From the NCBI RefSeq assembly GCF_001458255.1, contig NZ_CYSB01000041.1:1-64000 (forward strand): a stretch of DNA of 64,000 bases. The letters are read 5' to 3'. The notes under the pieces were generated by a model. The model had not been told where the DNA came from. It saw nothing but the letters and a program-made list of their open reading frames with translations, and searched no databases. The stretch is from Thalassovita autumnalis (lineage in GTDB: Bacteria; Pseudomonadota; Alphaproteobacteria; Rhodobacterales; Rhodobacteraceae). This document shows, one piece after another, positions 15,825 through 25,255 of this stretch. Numbering within the stretch: the stretch's first letter is position 1; every line of letters starts with the position of its first letter. Made by a program: the position numbers and the translations under genes.

Positions 15825-16235
15825 ATGGAATGGGTCAAAATTATACATATCCTCTGCGTCATGGGCTGGATGACCAGCATCTTTGCGGTGCCGCGTGCGC
15901 TGATTTACTGGAAACGGGAATATGACCGGCTGGGGGAATTTGGCCCCCTGGGCGATCTGACCGTGCGGCTCTATCGATTCTCAGCGGGGCTTGGCGTGAT
16001 TGCGCTGGGAACCGGGCTGTGGCTTGGATGGGATCTGGATTTCCCGGCATGGGTCTGGCTGAAGCTGACGCTCGTCGGTGCCCTCGCCGCGCATTACATC
16101 TGGACCGGCAAACTGGTCATCGCCGCGCGCCGGGGCGTCTTTCGCGAAAGTGAGATGTTCCTGCGCATCTTCAACGAAGTCAGCGTCTTCGGTGCCATTG
16201 CCATCCTCTGGGTGGTGGTGGTTAAACCGTTCTGA
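15825..16235 (+). CDS. CopD/HemJ-like integral membrane protein
   Basis: The 136-residue protein starts MEWVKIIHILCVMGWMTSIF and has about four membrane segments. The early His in KIIHIL, the PRALIYW segment and Lys in WLKLTLVG resemble HemJ, the haem-b-bound protoporphyrinogen oxidase, within the wider CopD/DUF2269-type superfamily. Residue identity to HemJ proper is only partial, so protoporphyrinogen oxidase is possible but not established. AGAAGGAGG precedes ATG 15825. It is divergent from glcD and followed 15 bases later by a DUF599 gene. Confidence 0.72.
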   Translation: MEWVKIIHILCVMGWMTSIFAVPRALIYWKREYDRLGEFGPLGDLTVRLYRFSAGLGVIALGTGLWLGWDLDFPAWVWLKLTLVGALAAHYIWTGKLVIAARRGVFRESEMFLRIFNEVSVFGAIAILWVVVVKPF

Positions 16236-16250
16236 TCCGGAGCGGCCGCA

Positions 16251-16982
16251 ATGACCCCCAGCCTCACCCCTGTTGAGATTGCCCGCCTGTTTGACTGGCT
16301 GGATCTGGCCGCGTTGGGACTGTTGTTCTTTGCCTGGATGCTGATCGGCTGGCTGATCCAAAACCCTCCGAAATCACGACCCTCCGTTTCCGTTCTGATG
16401 GCGGAATACCGGCGCGAATGGATGCGCCAGATGGTGACACGGCAGCCGCGGATCTTTGACGCGCAGACCCTTTCTACCCTGCGGCAGGGCACATCGTTTT
16501 TTGCCTCAGCCGCGATGCTGGCCATCGGGGCGGCGCTGGCGGCCATTGGCAATGCCGAACAGCTGGTTGGGGTGGCCAATGACCTGTCGCTCAACAGCGA
16601 TCCTAAGTTTGTGTTCGAAGCCAAGCTGATCGTGGTGCTGTTTTTCCTGACCAATGCGTTTTTGAAATTCGTCTGGTCGCACCGGCTGTTCGGCTACTGT
16701 GCCGTCCTGATGGGCGCGGTACCGAATGAAGTGGACGATCCGGTTTCAATCCCACGGGCGATGAAGGCGGCGGAGATCAACATCACCGGCGCGCGCAGCT
16801 ACAATCAGGGCCTGCGATCGATCTATTTCGCGCTGGCCAGCACCGTCTGGATGATCGGACCCATCGGGCTGATCCTGGCCACATGCATCACCTTCGGCGT
16901 GTTGTGGCGGCGCGATTTTGCCTCGCGTTCCCGCGAAGCATTGATGGCGCTGACAGATGACATAGGGCACCGCAAATCCTGA
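16251..16982 (+). CDS. DUF599 family membrane protein
   Basis: The 243-residue protein has an N-terminal membrane segment (about 15-37). The conserved RREWMRQMVTRQPRIFDAQ stretch, helix pairs at about 75-100 and 130-150, and a C-terminal segment (about 200-223) match DUF599. No biochemical function is known for the family. It lies directly behind the HemJ-like gene, which suggests one transcript. It ends in a hydrophilic tail. Confidence in the family is good; none is claimed for function. Confidence 0.82.
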   Translation: MTPSLTPVEIARLFDWLDLAALGLLFFAWMLIGWLIQNPPKSRPSVSVLMAEYRREWMRQMVTRQPRIFDAQTLSTLRQGTSFFASAAMLAIGAALAAIGNAEQLVGVANDLSLNSDPKFVFEAKLIVVLFFLTNAFLKFVWSHRLFGYCAVLMGAVPNEVDDPVSIPRAMKAAEINITGARSYNQGLRSIYFALASTVWMIGPIGLILATCITFGVLWRRDFASRSREALMALTDDIGHRKS

Positions 16983-17051
16983 AGCAGGGCTGACATATCT
17001 CACACGCCATCGTGACCCCTGAATGCCACCCGGGCTGATACACTACTGCAC

Positions 17052-17420
17052 ATGACCTGTTTCCTTCGTTCCGTGATCGCCGCGCTGTTGATTTGCAGCG
17101 CCACCGCCACCCTGGCCGACGCGCCAGAAATCATCACTGTCAGTGCCGAACGCTCTGGTATGGGGTGGCGCATCGATGTCACCATCCGCCACAATGACAC
17201 GGGCTGGGATCACTATGCTGATGGTTGGGAGATTCTGGATGCCAATGGCAAACGTCTGGGTCTGCGCAAACTGATGCATCCACATGTGGACGAACAGCCT
17301 TTCACCCGCTCACTGCGCTCGGTCATGGTGCCCGATGGGACGGAGGTGATCTATATCCGCGCCCGCTGTTCAACCGATGGCTGGCACGGCGATCAGGTCG
17401 CCGTCCCCCTCAGCCACTAG
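17052..17420 (+). CDS. Small secreted protein of unknown function
   Basis: The 122-residue protein has a signal peptide (MTCFLRSVIAALLICSATATLADA, cleavage near ADA), followed by a compact domain. This contains VTIRHNDTGWDHYADGWEI, the segment LMHPHVDEQPFTRSL and two cysteine/histidine-bearing stretches near the end. Similar small periplasmic proteins occur in other Rhodobacterales, but I do not recognise a named family. It lies 69 bases after the DUF599 gene and converges, with two bases between, on the MoxR operon's last gene. Confidence 0.7.
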   Translation: MTCFLRSVIAALLICSATATLADAPEIITVSAERSGMGWRIDVTIRHNDTGWDHYADGWEILDANGKRLGLRKLMHPHVDEQPFTRSLRSVMVPDGTEVIYIRARCSTDGWHGDQVAVPLSH

Positions 17421-17422
17421 GC

Positions 17423-19471
17423 TCAGCGCCGGCCTTCCCGCAGCCAGGCGGCCAGGGTCAGCCCCAAAACCAAAAGCATTACCAGCCAGGGCGGCATCAG
17501 CGGCAGACGGGTCACCGCCAGTGTCTCCGTCGCTTCGCGCGGGGTCAGCCCCAGCCAACCACGCCCCGCCGCGGGGCGGCCCGGGCGCACATCGCGCAAG
17601 CGGGGGGTGCCCTCCTCCATCAGCCACACACCACCGCGCGCTTCAGCCATCAGCGGGGCCAGCGGCGCCGCACTGGCAATGGTTTCTTCAAACTCACGTG
17701 GGGCGGCCGGGCCAAGGCCAATCACCGCTTCGACATCGTCCTGATTAAGACGATAAAGCCCGATCTCCGGCCCCTCATAGGTGGCCTCATAAGACCCCGG
17801 GCCAGTTTGCAGCATCTCAACATCCACCACATCCCCGTCAGGGGTCGTGATGCTGAGCGGCCCAACCTCTTCGCCCAAGGTGCGGCGCAGGATCCGCATT
17901 TCCTGCCCAATCGCGCTGGCGGACAGGGTTTCCTCCTCCAGCTCAGGTTCTTTCATCATCCAATGGGCCAGACGGCGCAGCAGCTCCAGCTGCGGTCCAC
18001 CGCCCTCAAAGCCGCGATCCCACAGCCAGGCCTGATCCGAACCCAAGAGCGCAATCCGCCCTTCGCCCACCCGGTCAAGGATCAGCAGCGGCTCATCATC
18101 AACGCCGGACATCACAACCGATCCGGCCTCCGGCGCCAGTTGCACCTGCCGCATCCAGCGCCCCCAATCCGGACCATCAGGCGCCTGCAGCCCCGCCGTT
18201 ACAGGGTGGCGTTGCCCCAGATCGGTGACCTCAGGCTGATAGCCCTCATCAATGACACGCGCTGTAGGACGCCCCGGAAGAATAGTGCCAAGCGGGGAGC
18301 GATAGAGCGAATCCGCGCTGGCAAAATCCGGCCCCGCCGCCACCAGTACCGCACCGCCATCACTGACATAACGCCGGACGTTTTCCAGATAGATCGATGG
18401 CAGGATCCCACGCCGTTTATAGCGGTCAAAGATGATCAGATCGAAATCATCGATCTTTTCCAGAAACAGCTCACGCGTCGGAAAGGCAATCAGCGACAGT
18501 TCCGCCACTGGCACGCCATCCTGTTTTTCAGGCGGACGCAGAATGGTGAAATGCACCAGATCGACCGAGCTGTCTGATTTCAAAAGGTTGCGCCAGGTGC
18601 GCCCACCCGGATGCGGCTCCCCGCTGACCAGCAGGACCCGCAGGCGGTCCCGCACCCCGTTGATCTGCACGATGGCGGCATTGTTGCGCGCCGTCAATTC
18701 CCCCGCCGCTTCGGGCACGGCGAACTGGATCACGTTGCGCCCACCATGGCTAAGGGTGATCGGCACCTCAAAGGTCTGCCCCAGTGGCACTGCCGTCACG
18801 AACGGCGCCTCACCATCGACAGACAGGGACAGCTCCACCAACCCGATGCCGGGCGGTGGGTTGCCCTGATCCTCCACCCGCAGGGACAGAACAACAGGTT
18901 CGCCCAGAATCGCAAAGGCCGGGGCGTTTTCGACGATCAGACGGCGGTCCCAGTCGCCCGCGACCCCGCTTTGCAGCAGATGCATCGGTGCAGGCAGATC
19001 GGGCACCTGATCCAGATCGTGCACGCGGCCATCACTCAAAGCAAAGACACCGGCGATGCGGGCGCGTGGCTCCTCTGCCAGGGCGGCGTTCAGGGCGCTC
19101 AGCAGCTGGGTGCCGCTGTTGTCGGCGCCGTCGCCCACGGTGATACGGCGCACCTCCGTGTTAGGGCGGGCGGTCAGCGTCGCCTCAAGCGCGTCTGCAG
19201 CGGCTTGCGTTTGTTGTGCCCGCGCCGCCAGAGTCTGACTGGCAGACTGATCCACCAACATCAGCACAATATCCGAGAGCGTCGCGCGCTGCTCCTGCCG
19301 CAGCGACGGTCCGGCCAAGGCTGCCAGCACAACCAACCCGGCCAGAAGCCGCAGCGCCCAACCAGACAGTCCGCGCGCCCAGGCCAGCACCGCTGCGCCC
19401 AGAACCACCGCTGCCAAAACAGCAATCAGCGTCAGCGACAGAAGCGGGTCAAATGTGATCTCAGCCGTCAT
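17423..19471 (-). CDS. Membrane protein with glutamine amidotransferase-like/VWA-like domains, last gene of MoxR operon
   Basis: The 682-residue protein has two N-terminal membrane segments (about 10-30 and 37-56) and a region resembling a VWA fold (VLMLVDQSASQTL). A class-I GATase-like middle follows (RRYVSDGGAVLVAAG through HPVTAGLQAPDG), with a single C-terminal membrane segment before LREGRR. The catalytic Cys of true amidotransferases is not evident, so the domain is probably structural or ligand-binding. Its ATG overlaps the stop of the upstream DUF4159 gene by four bases. The role is unknown; the context is MoxR/Bat-type systems linked to envelope stress. Confidence 0.78.
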   Translation of the reverse strand: MTAEITFDPLLSLTLIAVLAAVVLGAAVLAWARGLSGWALRLLAGLVVLAALAGPSLRQEQRATLSDIVLMLVDQSASQTLAARAQQTQAAADALEATLTARPNTEVRRITVGDGADNSGTQLLSALNAALAEEPRARIAGVFALSDGRVHDLDQVPDLPAPMHLLQSGVAGDWDRRLIVENAPAFAILGEPVVLSLRVEDQGNPPPGIGLVELSLSVDGEAPFVTAVPLGQTFEVPITLSHGGRNVIQFAVPEAAGELTARNNAAIVQINGVRDRLRVLLVSGEPHPGGRTWRNLLKSDSSVDLVHFTILRPPEKQDGVPVAELSLIAFPTRELFLEKIDDFDLIIFDRYKRRGILPSIYLENVRRYVSDGGAVLVAAGPDFASADSLYRSPLGTILPGRPTARVIDEGYQPEVTDLGQRHPVTAGLQAPDGPDWGRWMRQVQLAPEAGSVVMSGVDDEPLLILDRVGEGRIALLGSDQAWLWDRGFEGGGPQLELLRRLAHWMMKEPELEEETLSASAIGQEMRILRRTLGEEVGPLSITTPDGDVVDVEMLQTGPGSYEATYEGPEIGLYRLNQDDVEAVIGLGPAAPREFEETIASAAPLAPLMAEARGGVWLMEEGTPRLRDVRPGRPAAGRGWLGLTPREATETLAVTRLPLMPPWLVMLLVLGLTLAAWLREGRR

Positions 19472-22236
19472 TGTCCCAACCTGTCCAGCAGCGCAGGCAC
19501 GTGCACCTGATCCGATTTGTAGTTCCCAGTCAGCACATGCATGACCAGATTGACCCCAAAACGATAGGCCAGTTCGCGCTGGCGTTCGCCGGAAAACCCA
19601 CGCCCGATCGGGAACATCGCATTACCCCGCGCATCCATCGCCCAGGCCGCAGCCCAGTCATTGCCGCCAATCACCACCGGGGTGACGCCATCATTCAGGT
19701 TGCGAAACGGCATGCCCTCAACCTGTTCAGCGTCTGCCGGTGCGGCCTCCACCCAAATGTCACGCCCCATATGGCGGCCGGGGAAATCCTGCAGCAGATA
19801 GAAGGTGCGGGTCAGTACATGGTCCACCGGCAAAGGCTCCAACGCGGGGATGTCCAGCGGTTCCGCCAACCGGCGCAGTTTGCGCCCATTGGGGCTGGAG
19901 GTGCCAAATCCCGCCACATCAGCGTCACGAGTGTCAAACAGGATCATGCCGCCAGACCGCAGGTAGCGGTTCAGCCGCGCATAGGCCTCCACCGAGGGGA
20001 TCGACTGCGCCTCTGTGATGGGCCAGTAGAGGAAGGGGAACAGCGCCAACTCATCCCGCTCCAGATCCACGCCGATGGGCTCGGCAGGCTCCACCGAGGT
20101 GCGGAAAAACAGGGTTTCGCTGAGGCCACGCAAACCAGCCTCTGACACTTGATCGACGCCCGCATCACCAGTGCGGATATAGCCCAAAGCCAGTTCAGCC
20201 GTGGCCCGCAGTGCAAAGGAATCATCGGCATGGGCAGGCTGCGGTTGGGCCAGTGGTAAGGCCAACAGAAGCAGGACCGCCGCCTTGTTTGGCCGAAGGG
20301 CCAGCCGCCCCGAAAGGGCCAAGGCCGCAATCACATCCAGCAACAACAGGATCAAAGCCAAGGCCAACAGATAGCCCGCCAACATCAGCGGTTCGGCCCG
20401 TTCCAGCCCCTCAACCCGGACGGAGGAGGGCCATTCAGCCGCCACGATCTGTTGATCCGGCTGCATGACATTGCGTGCCAGCGTGCGTGTCGGCCCTTGA
20501 TAAAGGCCGGGGTGCACCTGCGGCCCCAAAGGCGCCTCGACCAGATCTTCGCCCGCGATGCCCGGCAAGGTGCCTGCGTCGTGCAACCGGCCAAAACCAT
20601 CCAGCACCCGCTGCGGCTGCCAGGTGGTGCCGGCCAGATCCGCAGCCTCCGGTTGCCCGGTGACGGAGGAGACCGCCAGACGGTCCAGCATCTGCACAAA
20701 CAGCCCCGACAGCGGCAAAGACGACCATTCCGCATTGGCCGAGACATGCACCAGCACAACCCGTCCCTGCCCTAAAGGTTTGCGTGTCACCAGGGGGGTG
20801 CCATCACTCAGTTCTGCGATCACACGTTCGGCCAGCGTTGGGTCCGGCTGCGCCACCACCTGGGCGGAGATCGAAACATCCTCTGGCACGGGCAGGCCGT
20901 AAAACGGGCTTTCTTCTTTGAAAGGGGCCAATGCCTTGGGCGCGCCCCAGCTCATCGCGCCGCCAACCGTGCGCCCACCTGAACGCAAACGCACAGGCAG
21001 CAACGGGTGTTCTTCGCTGCGGGCCAGATCGCTGGCCGCCAGACGCGGCCCGGCAAAGCGCAACAGCAGCCCACCCTCTTCGACCCAAGTGACCAGCGCG
21101 GTTTCCTCCGCCGGGGTTAGGTCCGCCACATCCGCCAGGATAATCACATCCGGGTTTGCCGGAATGACCTCTTCAATCGCGCCGTCCAGCAGATCAGCGC
21201 TGGGGGCGAGGGCTTGATGCAGGTAATGCAGCGGCGACAGCAGCTCCAGCCCTTCGCGGTCCTGCCGCCCGGTGATCAGCGCCACTTCGCGCCGGCGCAG
21301 GCTGTCATCGCTCAGCACCACGGCACCGGCGCTGCGGGTACCCTGCAGATCAAACCGGCTGACCCGCGCCCGCAGTTCCGCCGGCAGCGACAGGCGCACT
21401 TCAGCCGCATCCTGCCCCGCAGCAAACTGCAGGGGCACCGTCGCCAACACCCGACTGACGCCTGCCGGATCCCGCCCATGGGCGCGCATCACATGGTCCG
21501 AGGCCAGCGAGGACCGGCTGCGGGTGGCGCTGATCAGGATCTCACCATCCGCAAACTGCGCCGGGTGCAGCGCCACCACGGCACTATCGCTTTCAAACAC
21601 GGTAACCGGGCCGCGATCCTCCGCCATCTGCAGGACCGCCGCGCGTCCGGGGTAGCTCACCCCGTCTGACATCCACAGGGTTTCAAACTCGCCTCCCACG
21701 ACGGACAGGATAGCTGCAGCACGTGACAGGGTTTCAGCACTTGGCCCCCAGGCACGGGGTTCAACCCCTTCCAACTGGCTGGCGATCACATCTGCGGGCT
21801 GAAAGCTGACCGGGCGCGGATCGCTTAGCGACAAAACAGCTGCCACACGGCCCTCACGCCCAGCCTCACGCAGCAATTGCCCCGCCAGTTCCATCCGACG
21901 TGGCCACCCTTCGGCACCTGCCCAGCTGCCGTCAAAAATAACCACCAGTGGCGCGTCGCCCTGTTGCTCAGCCGTGTCCGGGTTCAGGATCGGCCCGGCA
22001 AGGCCGATGATCACCGCTGCCGCTGCCAGCATGCGCAACAGGATCAACCACCACGGTGTCTTGTCGCTGACGGTGTCTTCGTCGCTCAACCCCAAGAGCA
22101 GGATCACCCCAGGGAAGCGGCGCCGGATCGGCGCAGGCGGCACGGCGCGCAACAGGATCCACAGAACCGGCAGCCCGACCAGCGCCCAAAGCAGCCAGGG
22201 CGTGGCAAATCCAATGTGCGACAGGGTGGCGAACAT
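19468..22236 (-). CDS. BatA-like N-terminal domain and DUF4159 protein
   Basis: The 922-residue protein begins MFATLSHIGFATPWLLWALV, the double-membrane N-terminal domain of BatA/aerotolerance proteins. A VWA-like region (PLVVIFDGSWAGAEGW) and a long extracytoplasmic part follow, with further membrane segments near 620-680. The C-terminal DUF4159 domain of about 200 residues contains FPFLYWPITEAQSIPS and GMILFDTRDADVAGFG. The start codon overlaps the DUF58 stop as TGATG, implying translational coupling. The longer frame to 22272 is not supported. It probably works with the MoxR ATPase and DUF58 protein; the substrate is unknown. Confidence 0.83.
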   Translation of the reverse strand: MFATLSHIGFATPWLLWALVGLPVLWILLRAVPPAPIRRRFPGVILLLGLSDEDTVSDKTPWWLILLRMLAAAAVIIGLAGPILNPDTAEQQGDAPLVVIFDGSWAGAEGWPRRMELAGQLLREAGREGRVAAVLSLSDPRPVSFQPADVIASQLEGVEPRAWGPSAETLSRAAAILSVVGGEFETLWMSDGVSYPGRAAVLQMAEDRGPVTVFESDSAVVALHPAQFADGEILISATRSRSSLASDHVMRAHGRDPAGVSRVLATVPLQFAAGQDAAEVRLSLPAELRARVSRFDLQGTRSAGAVVLSDDSLRRREVALITGRQDREGLELLSPLHYLHQALAPSADLLDGAIEEVIPANPDVIILADVADLTPAEETALVTWVEEGGLLLRFAGPRLAASDLARSEEHPLLPVRLRSGGRTVGGAMSWGAPKALAPFKEESPFYGLPVPEDVSISAQVVAQPDPTLAERVIAELSDGTPLVTRKPLGQGRVVLVHVSANAEWSSLPLSGLFVQMLDRLAVSSVTGQPEAADLAGTTWQPQRVLDGFGRLHDAGTLPGIAGEDLVEAPLGPQVHPGLYQGPTRTLARNVMQPDQQIVAAEWPSSVRVEGLERAEPLMLAGYLLALALILLLLDVIAALALSGRLALRPNKAAVLLLLALPLAQPQPAHADDSFALRATAELALGYIRTGDAGVDQVSEAGLRGLSETLFFRTSVEPAEPIGVDLERDELALFPFLYWPITEAQSIPSVEAYARLNRYLRSGGMILFDTRDADVAGFGTSSPNGRKLRRLAEPLDIPALEPLPVDHVLTRTFYLLQDFPGRHMGRDIWVEAAPADAEQVEGMPFRNLNDGVTPVVIGGNDWAAAWAMDARGNAMFPIGRGFSGERQRELAYRFGVNLVMHVLTGNYKSDQVHVPALLDRLGQ

Positions 22237-23111
22237 CACGCGGTCCCCCGGTTTATCGCCTGCCACAGCCACATCAGCGCCATCTGCGCGGCGTCATTGC
22301 TGTGATGACAGTGATATTGCCAGCCCGTCCGCAATGCCAATTGACCCAACTCATCCTTGCGCTGCGCCAGCCGACGCAGGTAGCGATCCCGCAGTTCACC
22401 CGCTTTCAGCGTTTCATGGCGCAGGCTGCCACCCATGCTTTCAAAAATGGTGCGCCCGCGGAAAGGAAAGGATTCCTCACTGGGGTCCAGCACCTGTAAC
22501 AACACCCCGCGCACACCGCGATCTGCGGCTTTGGTCAGCGCCTCGCGCAGCGGTGTCAAATCCCCCATGAAGTCTGAAACAAACAGACCCCGGGCCTGCG
22601 GCAGCATCGCGCGGGCCTCCGGTACGCCGTAATCCTCTGCGCTCTCGGTGCTGAAAAACTCGGCCAGACGCAGGATCTGATTGTTGCCCCGGCGCGGTGG
22701 CAACAGGGTGCCAGACAGGCCCACACGTTCGCCGCCACGGATCAGCAGGATCGCTGTTGCCAGTGCCAAAACACGGGCCCGCTCCAGCTTGCTGGGCAGT
22801 GATTTATCGGATGAAAACTGCATCGAGGCCGATTGATCCACCCAGAGGATCACACTCTGCGCGATCTGCCATTCACGTTCGCGCACAAACTGCGCATCCC
22901 CCCGTGCCGAGCGGCGCCAGTCAATCATCCGGCGGCTGTCACCAGCCTGCACCGGACGGTACTGCCAGAAATCATCCCCCATGCCCGCGCGACGGCGGCC
23001 ATGTTCGCCCAGCAGTACGGTTCCGGCCAGATGTTCAGCCCGCGCCAGCAGAGGCGGCAGGCTGGCGGCCTGCGCCTCGGCGCGCGCCCTGAGGGATGCC
23101 TCTGGACTCAC
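22236..23111 (-). CDS. DUF58 domain protein (MoxR partner)
   Basis: The 291-residue protein contains the DUF58 signature GDDFWQYRPVQAGDSRRMIDWRRSAR (read in part), followed by a degenerate VWA domain with LWVDQSASM (MIDAS-like DxSxS). DUF58 proteins are encoded beside MoxR AAA ATPases in most bacteria and are thought to present targets to them. It overlaps the MoxR gene by four bases and the DUF4159 gene by one. There is no signal peptide, so it should be cytosolic. Confidence 0.88.
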   Translation of the reverse strand: MSPEASLRARAEAQAASLPPLLARAEHLAGTVLLGEHGRRRAGMGDDFWQYRPVQAGDSRRMIDWRRSARGDAQFVREREWQIAQSVILWVDQSASMQFSSDKSLPSKLERARVLALATAILLIRGGERVGLSGTLLPPRRGNNQILRLAEFFSTESAEDYGVPEARAMLPQARGLFVSDFMGDLTPLREALTKAADRGVRGVLLQVLDPSEESFPFRGRTIFESMGGSLRHETLKAGELRDRYLRRLAQRKDELGQLALRTGWQYHCHHSNDAAQMALMWLWQAINRGTA

Positions 23112-24115
23112 GCGGCGGCCTCAACCCGCATGATCCGGGCAACGGTTTCCTCAATCAGCTCAGCCAGGCTATCGCCGCGCGCCCGGGCGGCAAAATTCAG
23201 CGCCATCCTATGGCTCAGCACCGGCTGCGCCATCGCCGCCACATCTTCGACGGAGGGGGCCAAACGCCCCTGTAACATCGCGCGCGCGCGCACTGTCAGC
23301 ATGAGCGCCTGCGCCGCACGGGGGCCGGGCCCCCAGGCCACGGTTTCACGCACCCGCGCATCGGCGCTGTCATCTTCGGGCCGGAAGGCCCGCACCAGAT
23401 CAAGGATCGCCTCTACCACGCTGTCCCCGACGGGCATCTGCCGCAGCAGGGTTTGGGCACGGATCAGCTCCTCAGCGGTGAACACTTCATGCGCCTCTTC
23501 TTCCTCGACACCTGTTGTGGCCAGCAGAATGTCACGTTCCGTTGCGCGGTCAGGATAATGCACGTCGATCTGAACCAGGAATCGGTCCAGCTGCGCCTCG
23601 GGCAGCGGATAGGTGCCTTCTTGTTCAATGGGGTTCTGGGTGGCCAGCACGTGGAACGGCGGTGACAGTGGCCGATCCTCACCCGCGACGGTCACGTGCC
23701 GTTCCTGCATGGCCTGCAGCAAGGCCGATTGGGTCCGTGGCGAGGCGCGGTTGATCTCATCCGCCATCAGCAATTGGCAAAAAATCGGTCCCGGCACAAA
23801 ACGGAAGGCCCGCCTGCCATCACCTTCGGTGTCCAGTACTTCAGACCCCAGAATATCAGCAGGCATCAGGTCCGGCGTAAACTGGATGCGGTTGCCGTTG
23901 AGCCCCATCACAGTGCTCAGCGTGTCAACCAAACGGGTTTTCCCCAAACCCGGCAGGCCGATCAGCAGCGCATGGCCACCGCACAGCAAGGCAGATAGCG
24001 TCAGGTCCACCACCTGTTCCTGCCCGATGAAACGCCGGGTGATCGATTGCTTGGCTTTTGCCAGTTTTTCCTCGACCGCTTCGATTTCGACCACCAGGTC
24101 GGTTGCGTCACTCAT
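23108..24115 (-). CDS. MoxR-family AAA+ ATPase
   Basis: The 335-residue protein has Walker A GLPGLGKT (about 53-60), Walker B LLMADEINRASPRTQ and sensor 1 VLATQNPIEQEGTYPLPEAQ. A C-terminal lid domain follows, all typical of MoxR/RavA-type chaperone ATPases. It is the first gene of a four-gene operon (MoxR, DUF58, BatA-DUF4159, GATase-like). The start is ATG 24115 with GGAG upstream; a TTG two codons earlier is possible. It is divergent from a DUF1285 gene, a neighbourhood that recurs in Alphaproteobacteria. Confidence 0.92.
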   Translation of the reverse strand: MSDATDLVVEIEAVEEKLAKAKQSITRRFIGQEQVVDLTLSALLCGGHALLIGLPGLGKTRLVDTLSTVMGLNGNRIQFTPDLMPADILGSEVLDTEGDGRRAFRFVPGPIFCQLLMADEINRASPRTQSALLQAMQERHVTVAGEDRPLSPPFHVLATQNPIEQEGTYPLPEAQLDRFLVQIDVHYPDRATERDILLATTGVEEEEAHEVFTAEELIRAQTLLRQMPVGDSVVEAILDLVRAFRPEDDSADARVRETVAWGPGPRAAQALMLTVRARAMLQGRLAPSVEDVAAMAQPVLSHRMALNFAARARGDSLAELIEETVARIMRVEAAA

Positions 24116-24183
24116 GGTCAAACTCCACTCTCGGCCCTATCTTTGACTTAACTCTATCGCAGCAAATTCAAATGGCAAAAGTT

Positions 24184-24777
24184 ATGAGCGAACAAATGCG
24201 TGAGATTCCCTCGGCCGATGGCATCGCCAAAGCGGCCAAAGCCGCCGCAAAGGGCAAAGGTCTGCCGCCGGTACATCTGTGGAACCCTGAGTTTTGTGGC
24301 GATCTGGACATGCGGATCGCCCGGGATGGCACATGGTTCTATCTGGGCACCCCAATCGGACGGCCCGAGCTGGTGCGGCTGTTTTCCACCATCCTGCGCA
24401 AAGACGACGATAAATACTTTCTGGTCACCCCGGTGGAGAAGGTTGGCATCACCGTCGATGACGCCCCTTTTGTTGCGGTCGATTTTACCGTGACGGGCAC
24501 AGGTGCCGAACAAAAGCTGCAGTTTGTCACCAACCTTGGCGATGAAATGACCGCCGGGGCGGCGGCGCCGATCAGGGTGGTGCGCGATCCCGACACGGGT
24601 GAGCCATCGCCCTATGTGCTGGTGCGCAGCAACCTCGAAGCGCTGATCGACCGCAAAAGCTTCTACCGGCTGGTGGACATCGGCGCGCACAAAGATCATG
24701 AGGGCAGCCGTTGGTTTGGCCTCTGGTCCTCCGGGCAGTTTTTCCCAGTGATCCCCTCCGACGAACTGGAAGAATAA
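24184..24777 (+). CDS. DUF1285 domain protein
   Basis: The 197-residue protein contains the DUF1285 hallmarks LWNPEFCGDLDMRIARDGTW, GTPIGRPELVRLFSTILRKD and a C-terminal WFGLWSSGQFFPVIP. The family has a two-domain fold known from structural genomics, but no assigned activity. Three in-frame ATGs (24172, 24184, 24196) lack a good ribosome site. I chose 24184 (MSEQMREIPSADG) by resemblance to related N-termini, so the start may be off by up to 12 bases. It shares a short promoter region with the divergent MoxR operon. Confidence 0.82.
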   Translation: MSEQMREIPSADGIAKAAKAAAKGKGLPPVHLWNPEFCGDLDMRIARDGTWFYLGTPIGRPELVRLFSTILRKDDDKYFLVTPVEKVGITVDDAPFVAVDFTVTGTGAEQKLQFVTNLGDEMTAGAAAPIRVVRDPDTGEPSPYVLVRSNLEALIDRKSFYRLVDIGAHKDHEGSRWFGLWSSGQFFPVIPSDELEE

Positions 24778-24795
24778 ATCACCGACGCTGACAGG

Positions 24796-24819
24796 CTCCT
24801 GACAGAAGGCTGTCAGGAG
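24796..24819. promoter_or_regulatory. Perfect 10-base dyad between the DUF1285 and VOC genes
   Basis: CTCCTGACAG and CTGTCAGGAG pair perfectly around AAGG. It starts 19 bases after the DUF1285 stop and ends 43 bases before the VOC start. There is no T run, so it could be a terminator hairpin of an unusual kind or an operator for the VOC/WYL-regulator pair. Confidence 0.5.
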
Positions 24820-24862
24820 GGCTGTGCCATTAAGACGCCGTCATTAAACAAAGGAGATTCCC

Positions 24863-25255
24863 ATGACGGCTGCAGAAACCCTCCCTGAAACCGCGCGTCC
24901 CGTTCTTGTCTGGGCGGAAATCCCGGTCACCGATTTGGAGAAGGCAATGGAATTTTACGCCAAGGTCTTTGATTACAAAATGACGGTCGACACCAACGGC
25001 CCGAACCCCATTTCGTTTTTCAACAACGATATGAACGGCACCGGCGGCCACCTTTATCCCGGCAAAGCGGCCAAGGAAGGTCAGGGCCCGACTGTGCATC
25101 TGCAGATCCCCGACACGCTGGAAGAGGCAACAGTGCGCGTGACCGAAGCAGGTGGCACCTTGATCGGTGGCCCCGTGCCGCTGCCCGTGGGCCGGTTCCA
25201 CTACGCGCAGGATCTTGATGGCAACTCCATCGGCCTGTTTGAGGTCACCGCCTGA
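24863..25255 (+). CDS. VOC (glyoxalase/dioxygenase superfamily) protein
   Basis: The 130-residue protein has two beta-alpha-beta-beta-beta units. The first contains VLVWAEIPVTDLEKAMEFYAK and the second ends with GRFHYAQDLDGNSIGLFEV, characteristic of the VOC fold. The metal-ligand pattern is incomplete, so enzymatic function cannot be predicted. AAGGAG precedes ATG 24863. Its stop overlaps the start of the next gene as TGATG, so it is translated together with a YafY-type regulator that probably controls this transcript. Confidence 0.85.
   Translation: MTAAETLPETARPVLVWAEIPVTDLEKAMEFYAKVFDYKMTVDTNGPNPISFFNNDMNGTGGHLYPGKAAKEGQGPTVHLQIPDTLEEATVRVTEAGGTLIGGPVPLPVGRFHYAQDLDGNSIGLFEVTA

Noticed and set aside
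17225-18577. 450-codon plus-strand frame opposite the GATase-like gene
   Set aside because: Composition is Arg/Gln/Pro-rich without domains; it overlaps both a small secreted-protein gene and the operon's last gene.
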